This document shows, piece after piece, positions 1 through 7,522 of a stretch of 64,000 nt of DNA. Numbering within the stretch: the first letter of the stretch is position 1; the number at the start of each line of letters is the position of its first letter. The translations under genes were made by a program, and so were the position numbers. The notes beneath the pieces were generated by a model that saw only the letters and a program-made list of their open reading frames with translations, searched no databases and was not told the origin of the DNA. Origin of the DNA: an uncultured Rhodospirillales bacterium (GTDB taxonomy: Bacteria > Pseudomonadota > Alphaproteobacteria > ATCC43930 > CGMCC-115725). Location: assembly GCA_903828515.1 (NCBI GenBank), contig CAIKMD010000006.1:1054001-1118000 (forward strand). Reading direction: 5' to 3'.

Positions 1-657
1 CAGGAAGCCGATCTCGACGAGAAGGGGCTCTATCTCAAAGCCAAGGTGATCGACGACGACGCCTGGGCCAAGGTGCGCGAGGGCGTCTACAAGGGTTTCT
101 CGATCGGCGGGCGCATCACCGCGCGCGATCCCAACGACGCGACCCTCATCACCGGCGTCGAGCTCAACGAGATCAGCCTGGTCGATCGCCCGGCCAATCC
201 CGAGGCGACGATCGACGTGTTCAAGATCTGGGGCGAGGGCTCGTTGGGTAAGGCGGGCGCGCGCAATTCGAAAGCCGATCTCGACCGCATCCAGCATGTT
301 CACGACACCGCGGTCGATCTCGGCGCGAATTGCCCCGGCGCGACGGCCAACGATGCGTCGGACGACGATGCCGGTGACGACATGGCGCTGATGGCGGGCG
401 GCATGGATCGTGGCGCGGTGTTGCAGAAGGTCGCGCGCGTCACGGCCCGCATGGCCGAACTCGCCCGCACGGTCGAGGCGCAAGGGCGATTGCTGCGCCG
501 CCTCGCCGACGAACCGGCCGCGCCGAAATATCTCCACGCCCGCGTGGTCGACAAGGAAGACGACGCGATCGCCCCGGCATCGGACGACGCGCCGAAGACG
601 GTCCTCGACGCGATCAAGAAAGCGCACCGCAACCCGATCCGGCTGACGATCGGATAG
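1..657 (+). CDS. Prohead protease (XkdF/HK97-type), 5' end outside window
   Basis: The reading frame is open from base 1, so the true start lies upstream; 218 residues are visible. The N-terminal part carries the pattern of XkdF/HK97-type prohead proteases: KGFSIGG near residue 31, followed by a block containing LNEISLVDRPANPEA. In these families the serine of the GxSIG motif and an upstream histidine (not in view) belong to the catalytic centre, and the enzyme trims scaffold and capsid proteins during head maturation. The C-terminal half is charged and partly helical and may act as a scaffold. It lies directly upstream of the capsid gene, the same order as genes g4-g5 of the Rhodobacter GTA. 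Confidence 0.85.
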   Translation, partial: QEADLDEKGLYLKAKVIDDDAWAKVREGVYKGFSIGGRITARDPNDATLITGVELNEISLVDRPANPEATIDVFKIWGEGSLGKAGARNSKADLDRIQHVHDTAVDLGANCPGATANDASDDDAGDDMALMAGGMDRGAVLQKVARVTARMAELARTVEAQGRLLRRLADEPAAPKYLHARVVDKEDDAIAPASDDAPKTVLDAIKKAHRNPIRLTIG

Positions 658-703
658 GGGAGCTTTCGGTTCTCGGCTTTCAGCTTTCAGCTTTTTTCCA
701 CGC

Positions 704-770
704 ATCACCCGGTCCTCGCCCCCTCCCGTTCCCTCCCCCTCGAGGGGGGAGGGGCAGGGTGGGGGTGAGG
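704..770. repeat. GC-rich intergenic palindromic repeat, copy 1
   Basis: A segment of about 65 bp centred on a CCCTCCCCCTCGAG... palindrome lies between the protease and capsid genes. Its reverse complement matches bases 2362-2425 with about five differences, so the capsid gene is bracketed by an inverted pair. The inner palindrome could fold into a strong hairpin and might attenuate transcription or protect mRNA ends. It is followed by a short CACT microrepeat (about 795-810) and the capsid ribosome binding site. Confidence 0.8.
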
Positions 771-825
771 GCGCGCTCGATTTTCTTCGACCATTCACTC
801 ACTCACTCACAACACGGAGTCTCCC

Positions 826-2334
826 ATGACGGTTCAGACGCAGAACACGCTTGACGCTTTCAAGTCGGCGCAGAAATCGCCGATTACCGATCCGCTTTTC
901 GCCGCGATGCTGGCGAAGAATTCGACCTATGCGCAGAACGGCTCGCCGACCTCGGGCCTGACGTTCTACGACCTCGAACCCGGCGCGAAATTGCTGCTGC
1001 CGGTGTTGACCCCGTTGCGCAACGAGATCCCGCGCGTCACGGGGAAGGGCGGCATCCAGGCGAATTGGCGCGCGATCACCGGTATCAACACGGCGTCGGT
1101 CCGCGCCGGCGTGTCGGCCGGCAATCGCGGCGGCGTCATCGCGGTGACGACCCAGGATTACAATGCGGTCTATAAGGGCATCGGCCTCGAGGCCAATGTC
1201 GATTTCGAAGCGGTCTATGCCGGCCAGGGTTTCGACGATCTGCGCGCGGTCGCGGCGCAGACGCTGCTCGAATCCCTGATGCTGCAGGAAGAGCAGATCA
1301 TCCTCGGCGGCAATTCCGGCTTGGCGCTCGGCACCACGCCGACGCCGTCGCTGACCGCATCGACCTCGGGCGGCGCGCTCGGCTCGTTGACGCTCTCGGT
1401 GATCTGCGTCGCCCTGACCCTCGACGGCTTCGTCAACGCGACGGTGGCCGGCGGTATCTCGGCGGCGGTGACCCGCACCAACGCCGACGGATCGACCGAC
1501 AATTTCGGCGGCGGTGCGGCCAAGAAATCGAACGCGGCCACCGTGTCGGTGACGGGTTCGACGGGTTCGGTTGCGGCGACGGTGGCGCAGGTGCGCGGCG
1601 CGGTTGCTTACGCGTGGTTCTGGGGCACGGCAGGCTCCGAGGTTCTCGGCGCGATCACCTCGATCAACAGCGTCTCGATCGTCGCCAACGCGGCGGGCAC
1701 GCAGACGGCGGCGTCCCTCGGCACGGCCGACAACAGCCAGAACGCGCTGGTCTTCGACGGGCTGCTGACCCAGACGTTCAATGCGTCGCTCAACGCCTAT
1801 TTCGCGGCGCAACCGACCGGTACTGCCGGCACCGGCACGCCGCTCACGGCGGATACCGAAGGCGGCATCATCGAGTTCGACGCGGCGCTCAAATCCTTCT
1901 GGGACAATTACCGCCTGTCGCCGACCGCGATCTATGTCTCGTCGCAGGAGATGCTCAACATCCACAAGAAGATTTTGCAAGGTGGCACCAACACCGCCGC
2001 GCGCTTCGTCTTCAGCGCCGATCAGGGCGCGGTCCTGGGCGGCGTGATGGTGCGGTCCTACCTCAACAAGTTCAACATGGCGGGCGCGGTCGAAATTCCG
2101 ATCAAGCTGCACCCGAACATGCCGCCGGGCACCGTGCTGTTCTTCTCGAAGACGCTGCCCTATCCGCTTTCGAACGTGCCCAACACGGTGCAGATCCGCG
2201 CCCGCAGCGACTACTACCAGATCGAATGGCCGCTGCGCGCCCGCCGCTACGAATACGGCGTTTACGCCGATCAGGTGCTGCAGAACTACGCACCCTTCGC
2301 GTTCGGCGCGATCACCAATATCGGGAATGGATGA
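826..2334 (+). CDS. Major capsid protein
   Basis: This 502-residue protein starts at an ATG preceded by CGGAG. It is called major capsid from its position between the prohead protease and the head-tail connector, its size, and an N-terminal region (residues 1-160) with the alternating helix/strand character of HK97-fold shells. The C-terminal third is also shell-like. The middle (about 165-330) is rich in Gly, Ala, Ser and Thr and reads like an inserted beta-sandwich or surface domain, which would explain a length above the usual 300-400 residues for HK97 shells. The family call is by context and general resemblance rather than a diagnostic motif. Confidence 0.75.
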   Translation: MTVQTQNTLDAFKSAQKSPITDPLFAAMLAKNSTYAQNGSPTSGLTFYDLEPGAKLLLPVLTPLRNEIPRVTGKGGIQANWRAITGINTASVRAGVSAGNRGGVIAVTTQDYNAVYKGIGLEANVDFEAVYAGQGFDDLRAVAAQTLLESLMLQEEQIILGGNSGLALGTTPTPSLTASTSGGALGSLTLSVICVALTLDGFVNATVAGGISAAVTRTNADGSTDNFGGGAAKKSNAATVSVTGSTGSVAATVAQVRGAVAYAWFWGTAGSEVLGAITSINSVSIVANAAGTQTAASLGTADNSQNALVFDGLLTQTFNASLNAYFAAQPTGTAGTGTPLTADTEGGIIEFDAALKSFWDNYRLSPTAIYVSSQEMLNIHKKILQGGTNTAARFVFSADQGAVLGGVMVRSYLNKFNMAGAVEIPIKLHPNMPPGTVLFFSKTLPYPLSNVPNTVQIRARSDYYQIEWPLRARRYEYGVYADQVLQNYAPFAFGAITNIGNG

Positions 2335-2361
2335 TCGGTCGGCTTAGAGCAGCGCGGCGTT

Positions 2362-2425
2362 TCACCCCCACCCTAACCCTCCCCCCTCGAGGGGGAGGGA
2401 ATGGGAGGGGGCGAGACCGGGTGAG
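2362..2425. repeat. GC-rich intergenic palindromic repeat, copy 2 (inverted)
   Basis: This is the reverse complement of the element at 704-770, with about five mismatches over 64 bp. It sits in the gap between the capsid and connector genes. The core is a near-perfect CCTCCCCCCTCGAGGGGGAGG palindrome flanked by CACCC and GGGTG arms. Confidence 0.8.
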
Positions 2426-2456
2426 CTCCCCTCGACATATATAAAGGACTCGCACC

Positions 2457-2999
2457 ATGGCCCTCGGCGATCTCACCACGTTGGCGAACGTGAAGGCGTA
2501 TCTGTCGCCGCCGTTGACCACGACGAACGACGATGCGTTGCTGTCGCGGCTGGTCACCGCGGCGAGCGGGTTCATTCAGTCCTGGCTCAACCGCACCATC
2601 GCCTCGGCCACGTATGCCGAGACGCGCAACGGCATGGGCGGGGCGACCTTGTTTCTGCGCAACCGGCCGGTGACTTCGGTGGCGTCGGTCACGATCGACG
2701 GCGTCGCGGTCGCGGCGACGGATTACCGGTTCGATGCCGGCGCGATCTATCTCCTGCATCGCAGCTTCGCCAAGGGCGCGCAGAACGTGACGGTGCAATA
2801 CACCGCCGGTTATGCGGCGACGCCGCCCGAGATCGAGCAGGCCTGCATTGCGCTGGTGGCGCTTCGATATAAAGAGCGCGACCGGATCGGCCAAGCGTCG
2901 AAGTCGCTGGGCGGCGAGGTCGTCTCGTTCCAGCAAAAGGACATGCCGGCCGACGTTACGACGATCCTCGATCAATACATCAACGTGGTGCCGGCATGA
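2457..2999 (+). CDS. Phage head-tail connector protein (gp6-like)
   Basis: This 180-residue protein resembles the gp6/YqbG-type head-tail connector (adaptor) family, which forms a ring under the portal. Typical signs are an N-terminal helical segment containing LANVKAYL and LLSRLVTAASGFIQSWLNR, a central beta region, and the IEQACIALVALRYKERDRIG helix followed by a closing segment. The start is an ATG after AAAGGA. It overlaps the next gene by four bases (ATGA), as expected in a translationally coupled morphogenesis operon. The position matches g6 of the Rhodobacter GTA. Confidence 0.85.
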   Translation: MALGDLTTLANVKAYLSPPLTTTNDDALLSRLVTAASGFIQSWLNRTIASATYAETRNGMGGATLFLRNRPVTSVASVTIDGVAVAATDYRFDAGAIYLLHRSFAKGAQNVTVQYTAGYAATPPEIEQACIALVALRYKERDRIGQASKSLGGEVVSFQQKDMPADVTTILDQYINVVPA

Positions 3000-3475
3000 G
3001 CGCGCTCGACCTGAGCGTCACCGGCGCCGATGAATTGGTGGCGCGCCTCGCTCAATTGCCCGCGACATTGCGCGCCGGTCTCGTGCCCGTCTTCAGCGGC
3101 ATCGCCGACACGCTCTATGCGCGGGTAATGGAAAAGCTCGACGGCGAGGTGGTCAAAGCGCGCTCCGGTAAATTGCGGTCGGCGATCGCACCGGTGTCGG
3201 ACGATCTCTCGGCCAATGTGTCGCTTGACCCCGGTATCGCGCCCTATGGGTCTGCGCTCGAGTTCGGCGCGTCGATTCCGGCGCAACTGATCGCGGCCAA
3301 GAACGCCAAGGCGCTCGCCTTCGTCGTCGGCGGGAGACAGGTCTTCGCCACGCATGTGATGCACCCGGCCATCGTCCTCCCGCCGCACTCTTTCCTGCGC
3401 TCGGCGCTCGACGAACTCGGCCCCGACATGACGGCCCAGGTCGCTGCGGGCGTCGATGCGGCGGTGAACCCGTGA
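2996..3475 (+). CDS. HK97 gp10-like head-tail joining protein
   Basis: This 159-residue protein has the layout of the HK97-gp10-like family: an N-terminal helix (LVARLAQLPATLRAGL), the KARSGKLRSAI block, and a C-terminal segment with PHSFLRSALDEL. Family members act as neck or stopper proteins between connector and tail. The start overlaps the upstream stop (ATGA) and the stop overlaps the next gene's GTG start, so translation is probably coupled. Confidence 0.85.
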   Translation: MSALDLSVTGADELVARLAQLPATLRAGLVPVFSGIADTLYARVMEKLDGEVVKARSGKLRSAIAPVSDDLSANVSLDPGIAPYGSALEFGASIPAQLIAAKNAKALAFVVGGRQVFATHVMHPAIVLPPHSFLRSALDELGPDMTAQVAAGVDAAVNP

Positions 3476-3897
3476 CCCGCGAGCCGATCTACGCGGCGCT
3501 CTTCGCGTTGTTGTCGGGTGCGGCGAATTTCACGACCGCAAGCCGCCGCCTGCGCCATTGGAGCGACGTCGCATCGGCCGAGCAGCCGGCCTTGTTCATG
3601 GCCCAAAAAGGCGAGACCGCCGAACAGCGCGCGCCCCTGCCGCCGAAATGGCGCGCGCGGGTCGATGTCTATGTCTATGCGCAGGCGCCGGATGAGACGA
3701 GCGCGCCGGCCGCCGCGATGAACCCGCTGCTCGATGCGATCGAGACGGCGCTTGCGCCCGACGCGGTCACCCACGTCCAGACGCTCGGTGGTCTCGCGGC
3801 GCATTGCTGGATCAGCGGCCGGATCGAAACCGACGAAGGTGTGCTGGGCGGTCAGGCCGTCGCGATCGTGCCGATCGAGGTTTTGGTGGGCGGGTAG
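3472..3897 (+). CDS. DUF3168 tail terminator/completion protein
   Basis: This 141-residue protein matches the DUF3168 pattern: an initial PIYAALFALLSG helix, then a two-layer alpha/beta fold with YVYAQAPDE and HCWISGRIETDEG. DUF3168 proteins (g8 in the Rhodobacter GTA) cap the tail tube and join it to the head. The GTG start overlaps the gp10-like gene. In the standard GTA order the major tail protein follows directly; here two extra genes (3907-5195) intervene. Confidence 0.85.
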   Translation: MTREPIYAALFALLSGAANFTTASRRLRHWSDVASAEQPALFMAQKGETAEQRAPLPPKWRARVDVYVYAQAPDETSAPAAAMNPLLDAIETALAPDAVTHVQTLGGLAAHCWISGRIETDEGVLGGQAVAIVPIEVLVGG

Positions 3898-3906
3898 GGT
3901 TGCACC

Positions 3907-4530
3907 GTGACAAACACGCAACGTCGTGAGCTTACGGCGCTCAATGCCGCGTTGGCGCGTCTCGAGCGCGCAACCGAAGATTTCGCGCGTGCCCTGCGGC
4001 GGCGGGGTGAGGTTTTGTCGTTTTGGGCTGCCGGCGAGCAGCCACGTCTCGGCGGGCCGCCTAATGCGGGTTGGTTTGCGCCCGAGCAGGTCGCGGAGGA
4101 TTCGGGCGGTGGGTCGGCGTCAAATCCTTCGGTCGAAACACCTTATGTCGCCAAGGACTATCGTCGTTTCACCCAGCCGGTCGGTGACGGGAATTGCGTC
4201 CCTTTGGTGGAAGCGGCGACCGGCGCGCCGGCTCCGGCGACTACCCGATGGCGCGAGGGCGCCAAGCTGGTGGACCGCCCGGCGATTCCGGAAGGCACGG
4301 CAATAGCCACGTTCGTCGACGGGCGATATCCTAACTGGCAGCATGGAAATCATGCCGCGATCTTTGTCGCGTATGGCTCGCAGCCAGGGAGGGGCGATGG
4401 CATCTATGTCTACGACCAATACGTCAATCGCGATAAAAGGATCAAAGCACCGGGAATCAGTTTTATCCCATTCCATCCGACAAAGGGTGGTCTCAGCAGC
4501 AACGGCAGCGCATTTTCGGTGATCCGATGA
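3907..4530 (+). CDS. BPSL0067/Tae2-type peptidoglycan amidase-like toxin
   Basis: This 207-residue protein has a C-terminal NlpC/CHAP-like domain (about 82-192). The probable catalytic Cys97 lies in GNCVPLVEA and His149 in WQHGNHAAIF, with an acidic residue at Asp170 (YVYDQYV). This is the layout of the BPSL0067 family, which I equate with the Tae2 type VI amidase effectors from memory. Family amidases cleave peptide crosslinks of peptidoglycan in the periplasm. Residues 1-80 form a helix followed by a linker, PRLGGPPNAGWF, reminiscent of linkers in other toxins here. No signal peptide is visible. The GTG start lies 9 bases after DUF3168, and the next gene overlaps by ATGA. The gene looks inserted into the tail operon. 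A phage-specific wall hydrolase is the alternative. Confidence 0.75.
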   Translation: MTNTQRRELTALNAALARLERATEDFARALRRRGEVLSFWAAGEQPRLGGPPNAGWFAPEQVAEDSGGGSASNPSVETPYVAKDYRRFTQPVGDGNCVPLVEAATGAPAPATTRWREGAKLVDRPAIPEGTAIATFVDGRYPNWQHGNHAAIFVAYGSQPGRGDGIYVYDQYVNRDKRIKAPGISFIPFHPTKGGLSSNGSAFSVIR

Positions 4531-5195
4531 GATTCATCAGATTTTTCCTTTTCGCGACGATGGCGATGGTGGCGCTGGCATTGTCCGGGGGGCGTCGTGC
4601 TCAGGCGGCCGATGACGGTTGGCACTATTATTTGTGTCCGACGAGTTTGCCCGGGACGCATGGTGCGTCGGCGCTACCATTGCGCAGCAGCGATTTCTTC
4701 GAGGGTGATCCCCTCCTCATTCTTCGAGGATTTGGCGACGAGCGGCGCCAGGTCGATTTTTGGCACCTGAATAAGGAGGATGGTCCGTTCGGACTCTCCT
4801 GCGGCTACGGCGAGAGCGATCTGGGACCGCATCGGAACGTCTATTTGCCGAGCCGGTTTACGCTGTGTGAATCAAGCCATGGTCGCGGCATCCGCTGCCG
4901 GGAAGACGGCGGGTGGCACCTTTATCAATGCCCGGCTGCTTTTCCGTTAAACGGTCGCGAGCCCAATCCCCGTTTTGTCGGATACCGCCTGATCGACGAG
5001 AGCCACGACCGTATCGACGCGGTCGTGCCGGACGATCGCGCGGGGACAAAGAATATCTATAGCAAGCTCAACGATGGCCAATGGCTTTCCCTTCAATGCA
5101 GCTATTCCAAGGCTGATCTGTTCGCGGGCGTCGCCGTGAGCGACGGCGTCACCTGGTGCGAAGATTGGCATCGAGGGTTACGTTGTCGGTGGTAG
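4527..5195 (+). CDS. Periplasmic STY0301/Tai2-like immunity protein with two tandem domains
   Basis: This 222-residue protein begins with a signal peptide (residues 1-27, ending RRAQA) and has two tandem copies of one domain, about 31-125 and 129-222. Each copy starts W-H-x-Y-x-C-P and ends with an R-C-R motif. Each holds four cysteines (37, 92, 114, 124 and 135, 191, 211, 220), suggesting two disulfides per domain. The pattern resembles STY0301-type proteins, the periplasmic partners of Tae2/BPSL0067 amidases. It overlaps the amidase gene by four bases, as toxin/immunity pairs often do. Base composition is lower in GC than the flanking tail genes. The immunity role is inferred from pairing, export and family resemblance. 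Confidence 0.7.
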   Translation: MRFIRFFLFATMAMVALALSGGRRAQAADDGWHYYLCPTSLPGTHGASALPLRSSDFFEGDPLLILRGFGDERRQVDFWHLNKEDGPFGLSCGYGESDLGPHRNVYLPSRFTLCESSHGRGIRCREDGGWHLYQCPAAFPLNGREPNPRFVGYRLIDESHDRIDAVVPDDRAGTKNIYSKLNDGQWLSLQCSYSKADLFAGVAVSDGVTWCEDWHRGLRCRW

Positions 5196-5362
5196 CGATG
5201 CGCCGTTTCTCGGCACCCTCGACCTAACGCCACAGGTTTTTGCGCAGCCCTCGACCAGGGGCTTGCATCGACAAGTTACCGATCCACGTCTTCTGACAAC
5301 CGACAGCGCCTCCGCTGGCGGCTTTCGGCGTTTCGCGTTTTCCCAAAACTTGGAGGTTCCCC

Positions 5363-6100
5363 ATGTTCGCTTTCGGGTCGGGCGTGCTGCTCGGCGTGCG
5401 CACCGATGTGGCCAATGCCACGCCGGTCAATTTCGGCCTGGTGCAGGAGGTGCAGCTCGATCTGCAATTCACCGCCAAGGAACTTTACGGCCAATATCAG
5501 TTCCCGGTCGCCATCGCGCGCGGCCAGGGCAAGGCCAGCGGCAAGGCGAAGATGGCGCAGGTCTCGGGCCTCGCCTTCAACAATCTGTTCTTCGGCGCGT
5601 CGCTGACGACGGGGCAACTCGCGACGGCCTATGGCGAGGCGGGGGCCATCCCGGGCTCGTCGGCCTATACCGTCACGGTGACCAATTCGGGAGCGTGGGT
5701 TGACGATTACGGCGTGGTCTTTGCCGCGACCGGATTGCCGCTCGCAAAGGTCGCGAGTTCGCCCTCGTCCGGGCAATACAGCGTGGCCTCGGGCGTCTAC
5801 ACGTTCAATTCGGCCGATGCCGGCAAGGGCGTGCTGATCTCCTACGCCTATACCGTCTCGGGTTCGGGCCAGCAGGTGACGCTCGCCAATCCGCTCCTCG
5901 GTACGACGCCGACGTTCCAGGCGCAGCTCTATACGAGCTTCCAGGGCAAGCCCGTGAACGTGAAGCTCTTCAACTGCGTTTCGACCAAGCTCGCCTTCGC
6001 GTCGAAGCTCGAGGATTTCACCATCCCCGAACTCGATTTCGACGTCTTCGCCAACGCGGCCGGCAACGTGCTGCAATGGAGCTTCGGAGAAGTGTCGTGA
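5363..6100 (+). CDS. Major tail tube protein
   Basis: This 245-residue beta-rich protein has a good ribosome binding site (GGAGG before the ATG). It is the expected major tail (tube) protein: it sits between the tail terminator and the tail assembly chaperone, and its alternating Gly/Ser/Thr-rich strands include the segments VQEVQLDLQFTAKELYG and KLEDFTIPELDFDVFAN. It forms the hexameric rings of a siphovirus-type tail. A central insert (about 95-165) may be an Ig-like surface domain. The 167-base gap upstream shows no gene and may hold a promoter made necessary by the inserted toxin pair. Confidence 0.75.
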   Translation: MFAFGSGVLLGVRTDVANATPVNFGLVQEVQLDLQFTAKELYGQYQFPVAIARGQGKASGKAKMAQVSGLAFNNLFFGASLTTGQLATAYGEAGAIPGSSAYTVTVTNSGAWVDDYGVVFAATGLPLAKVASSPSSGQYSVASGVYTFNSADAGKGVLISYAYTVSGSGQQVTLANPLLGTTPTFQAQLYTSFQGKPVNVKLFNCVSTKLAFASKLEDFTIPELDFDVFANAAGNVLQWSFGEVS

Positions 6101-6399
6101 CGGTCACGCTCGGCGGGCGCGCGTTCACGCTACGTCCGCTCACGCTCGGGCAGTTGCGCACGATCCTGCCGGCTTTCGTGCGCGCGGCCAATCTTGCCGA
6201 TGCGGAATCGATCGACGCGGCGATCGACATTCTCGCCGCCGCCCTGTCGCGCGACGCGCCCGAGATGACGCGCGACGCGTTGCTCGGCACCGAGATCCTG
6301 CCGGCGGAACTGATCGCCGCGGTCGATGCAGTGGCGCGGCTGTCGGGGCTGGTTGCCTCGGAGGGTTCACCATCGGGGGAAGAGAAGGCGGGGAGCTGA
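6097..6399 (+). CDS. Tail assembly chaperone (gpG-like)
   Basis: The start is taken as the GTG at 6097, which overlaps the tail-tube stop (GTGA), giving 100 residues. The motif FTLRPLTLGQLRTIL and the position between tail tube and tape measure fit the tail assembly chaperone (lambda gpG, Rhodobacter GTA g10). Such chaperones coat the tape-measure protein during tail polymerisation. The gene ends in a Gly/Glu/Lys-rich tail. An overlapping downstream frame with no start codon suggests a -1 frameshift product here (next entry). Confidence 0.65.
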   Translation: MTVTLGGRAFTLRPLTLGQLRTILPAFVRAANLADAESIDAAIDILAAALSRDAPEMTRDALLGTEILPAELIAAVDAVARLSGLVASEGSPSGEEKAGS

Positions 6400-6629
6400 G
6401 CTGGGGCCATCTTTATGGCCTGCTCGCGACGGCGTGCGGCTATTCCTGGCCGCAGATCGACGCGATGACGTTTCCCGCCGTGCAGGAGTTGCTCGATTAC
6501 TGGCGCGCTCATCCGCCGGTTCATTTGTCGGTCGCGGCCGCGCTCGGGCAAGGCGCGGCCAAAGCACACGACGATTTCGCCGCCCTGATGGCGATGGCGC
6601 CCAAAGGCGTGCTCGCCGCGAAAGGATAG
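6393..6629 (+). CDS. Downstream (gpT-like) part of tail chaperone, reached by -1 frameshift
   Basis: From 6393 the -1 frame encodes about 78 residues (beginning ELSWGHLYGLLATACGYSW) and ends at a TAG four bases before the tape-measure ATG. That frame is open back to at least 6063 but has no ATG, GTG or TTG before an internal ATG near 6471, inside the apparently coding region. The natural explanation is a -1 ribosomal slip near the end of the 6097-6399 gene, where G-runs occur (6375-6379 and 6390-6393), giving a gpG-T type fusion as in lambda. Neither G-run is a canonical X XXY YYZ heptamer. A non-standard start (CTG at 6396) is the alternative. Confidence 0.55.
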   Translation, partial: ELSWGHLYGLLATACGYSWPQIDAMTFPAVQELLDYWRAHPPVHLSVAAALGQGAAKAHDDFAALMAMAPKGVLAAKG

Positions 6630-6632
6630 ATC

Positions 6633-7520
6633 ATGGCCAACGATCAGATTGCGGTCGCGATCAATGCCGATCCGTCCGGGCTCGAGGCGGGCATGCAGAG
6701 CGCCTGCCAATCGGTGCAGACGAGCCTCGCGCAGCTTCAGCAGTTGATGCAGCAGGCCAATGACAAGCTCGCGACGCTCGGCACGAACGCGACGAAAACC
6801 GGCAATCAGGCCAAGACCGCCAACGACAATTGGGCGAAATCCTTCGCGCCGGTGCAGCGCGCCTTCACCACCTCGATCAACGGCATGATTCTCGGCACCA
6901 CGACGTGGCAGAAGGCGGTGCAGAGGATCACCCAGAGCGTGTTGTCCTCGTCGCTCGATGCGGCCGAGAAAGGTCTCGTGAAGTGGCTGACGACGGATCA
7001 GGAAAAAACCAATGCCTGCGTCGCGGGCGAAGACGCGCGCAATTTGATCCAGGAAGCGGGCCTGTCGACCGGCTTGGGGCAAACCGTGATGGGCGCGTTG
7101 AAGGCGATCAGCGCATCGGCCGCGCAAGCCGCCGCTGGCGCCTATGCCAGCGCGGCGCAGATTCCCTATGTCGGCTGGCTGCTCGCGCCCGCGGCCGGCG
7201 CGGCAGCCTTCGCGGCGGTGCTCGCCTTCGGCGGCAAGATGCCGTCGGCCGCCGGCGGCCGATGGAACGTGCCGTCCGACACGCTTGCGATGATCCACAA
7301 GCAGGAAACGATTCTGCCCGCCTCGATCGCCGCGCCGATGCGCAATTTCTTCACCGGCGGCGGCGCGGGCGGCACCGGCGGCGACACCTATGCGATCTCG
7401 ATCCAGGCGATCGACACGCAAAGTGGCGCACAGTTTCTGATGAACAACGCGGGCACGATCGCCAAGGGCCTGGCGCGGGAAAAGCGCAACGGCAACGCCG
7501 TCTTTCGCGCGAGGGTCTGA
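6633..7520 (+). CDS. Short tail tape measure protein
   Basis: This 295-residue protein follows the tail chaperone. Residues 1-75 form a predicted coiled coil (Gln/Ala/Leu-rich). A hydrophobic Ala-rich segment lies at about 165-200 (PYVGWLLAPAAGAAAFAAVLA), followed by the RWNVPSDTLAMIHKQETILP block often found at the C-terminus of small tape-measure proteins. The length is close to the short tape measure of the Rhodobacter GTA; at about 0.15 nm per residue it implies a tail of roughly 45 nm. Four bases separate it from the upstream stop. Confidence 0.75.
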   Translation: MANDQIAVAINADPSGLEAGMQSACQSVQTSLAQLQQLMQQANDKLATLGTNATKTGNQAKTANDNWAKSFAPVQRAFTTSINGMILGTTTWQKAVQRITQSVLSSSLDAAEKGLVKWLTTDQEKTNACVAGEDARNLIQEAGLSTGLGQTVMGALKAISASAAQAAAGAYASAAQIPYVGWLLAPAAGAAAFAAVLAFGGKMPSAAGGRWNVPSDTLAMIHKQETILPASIAAPMRNFFTGGGAGGTGGDTYAISIQAIDTQSGAQFLMNNAGTIAKGLAREKRNGNAVFRARV

Positions 7521-7522
7521 CG

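Noticed and set aside
799-2112. Long minus-strand open frame (437 codons) opposite the capsid gene
   Set aside because: It is extremely Arg/Ala-rich with no recognisable protein; it mirrors the codon pattern of the capsid gene.
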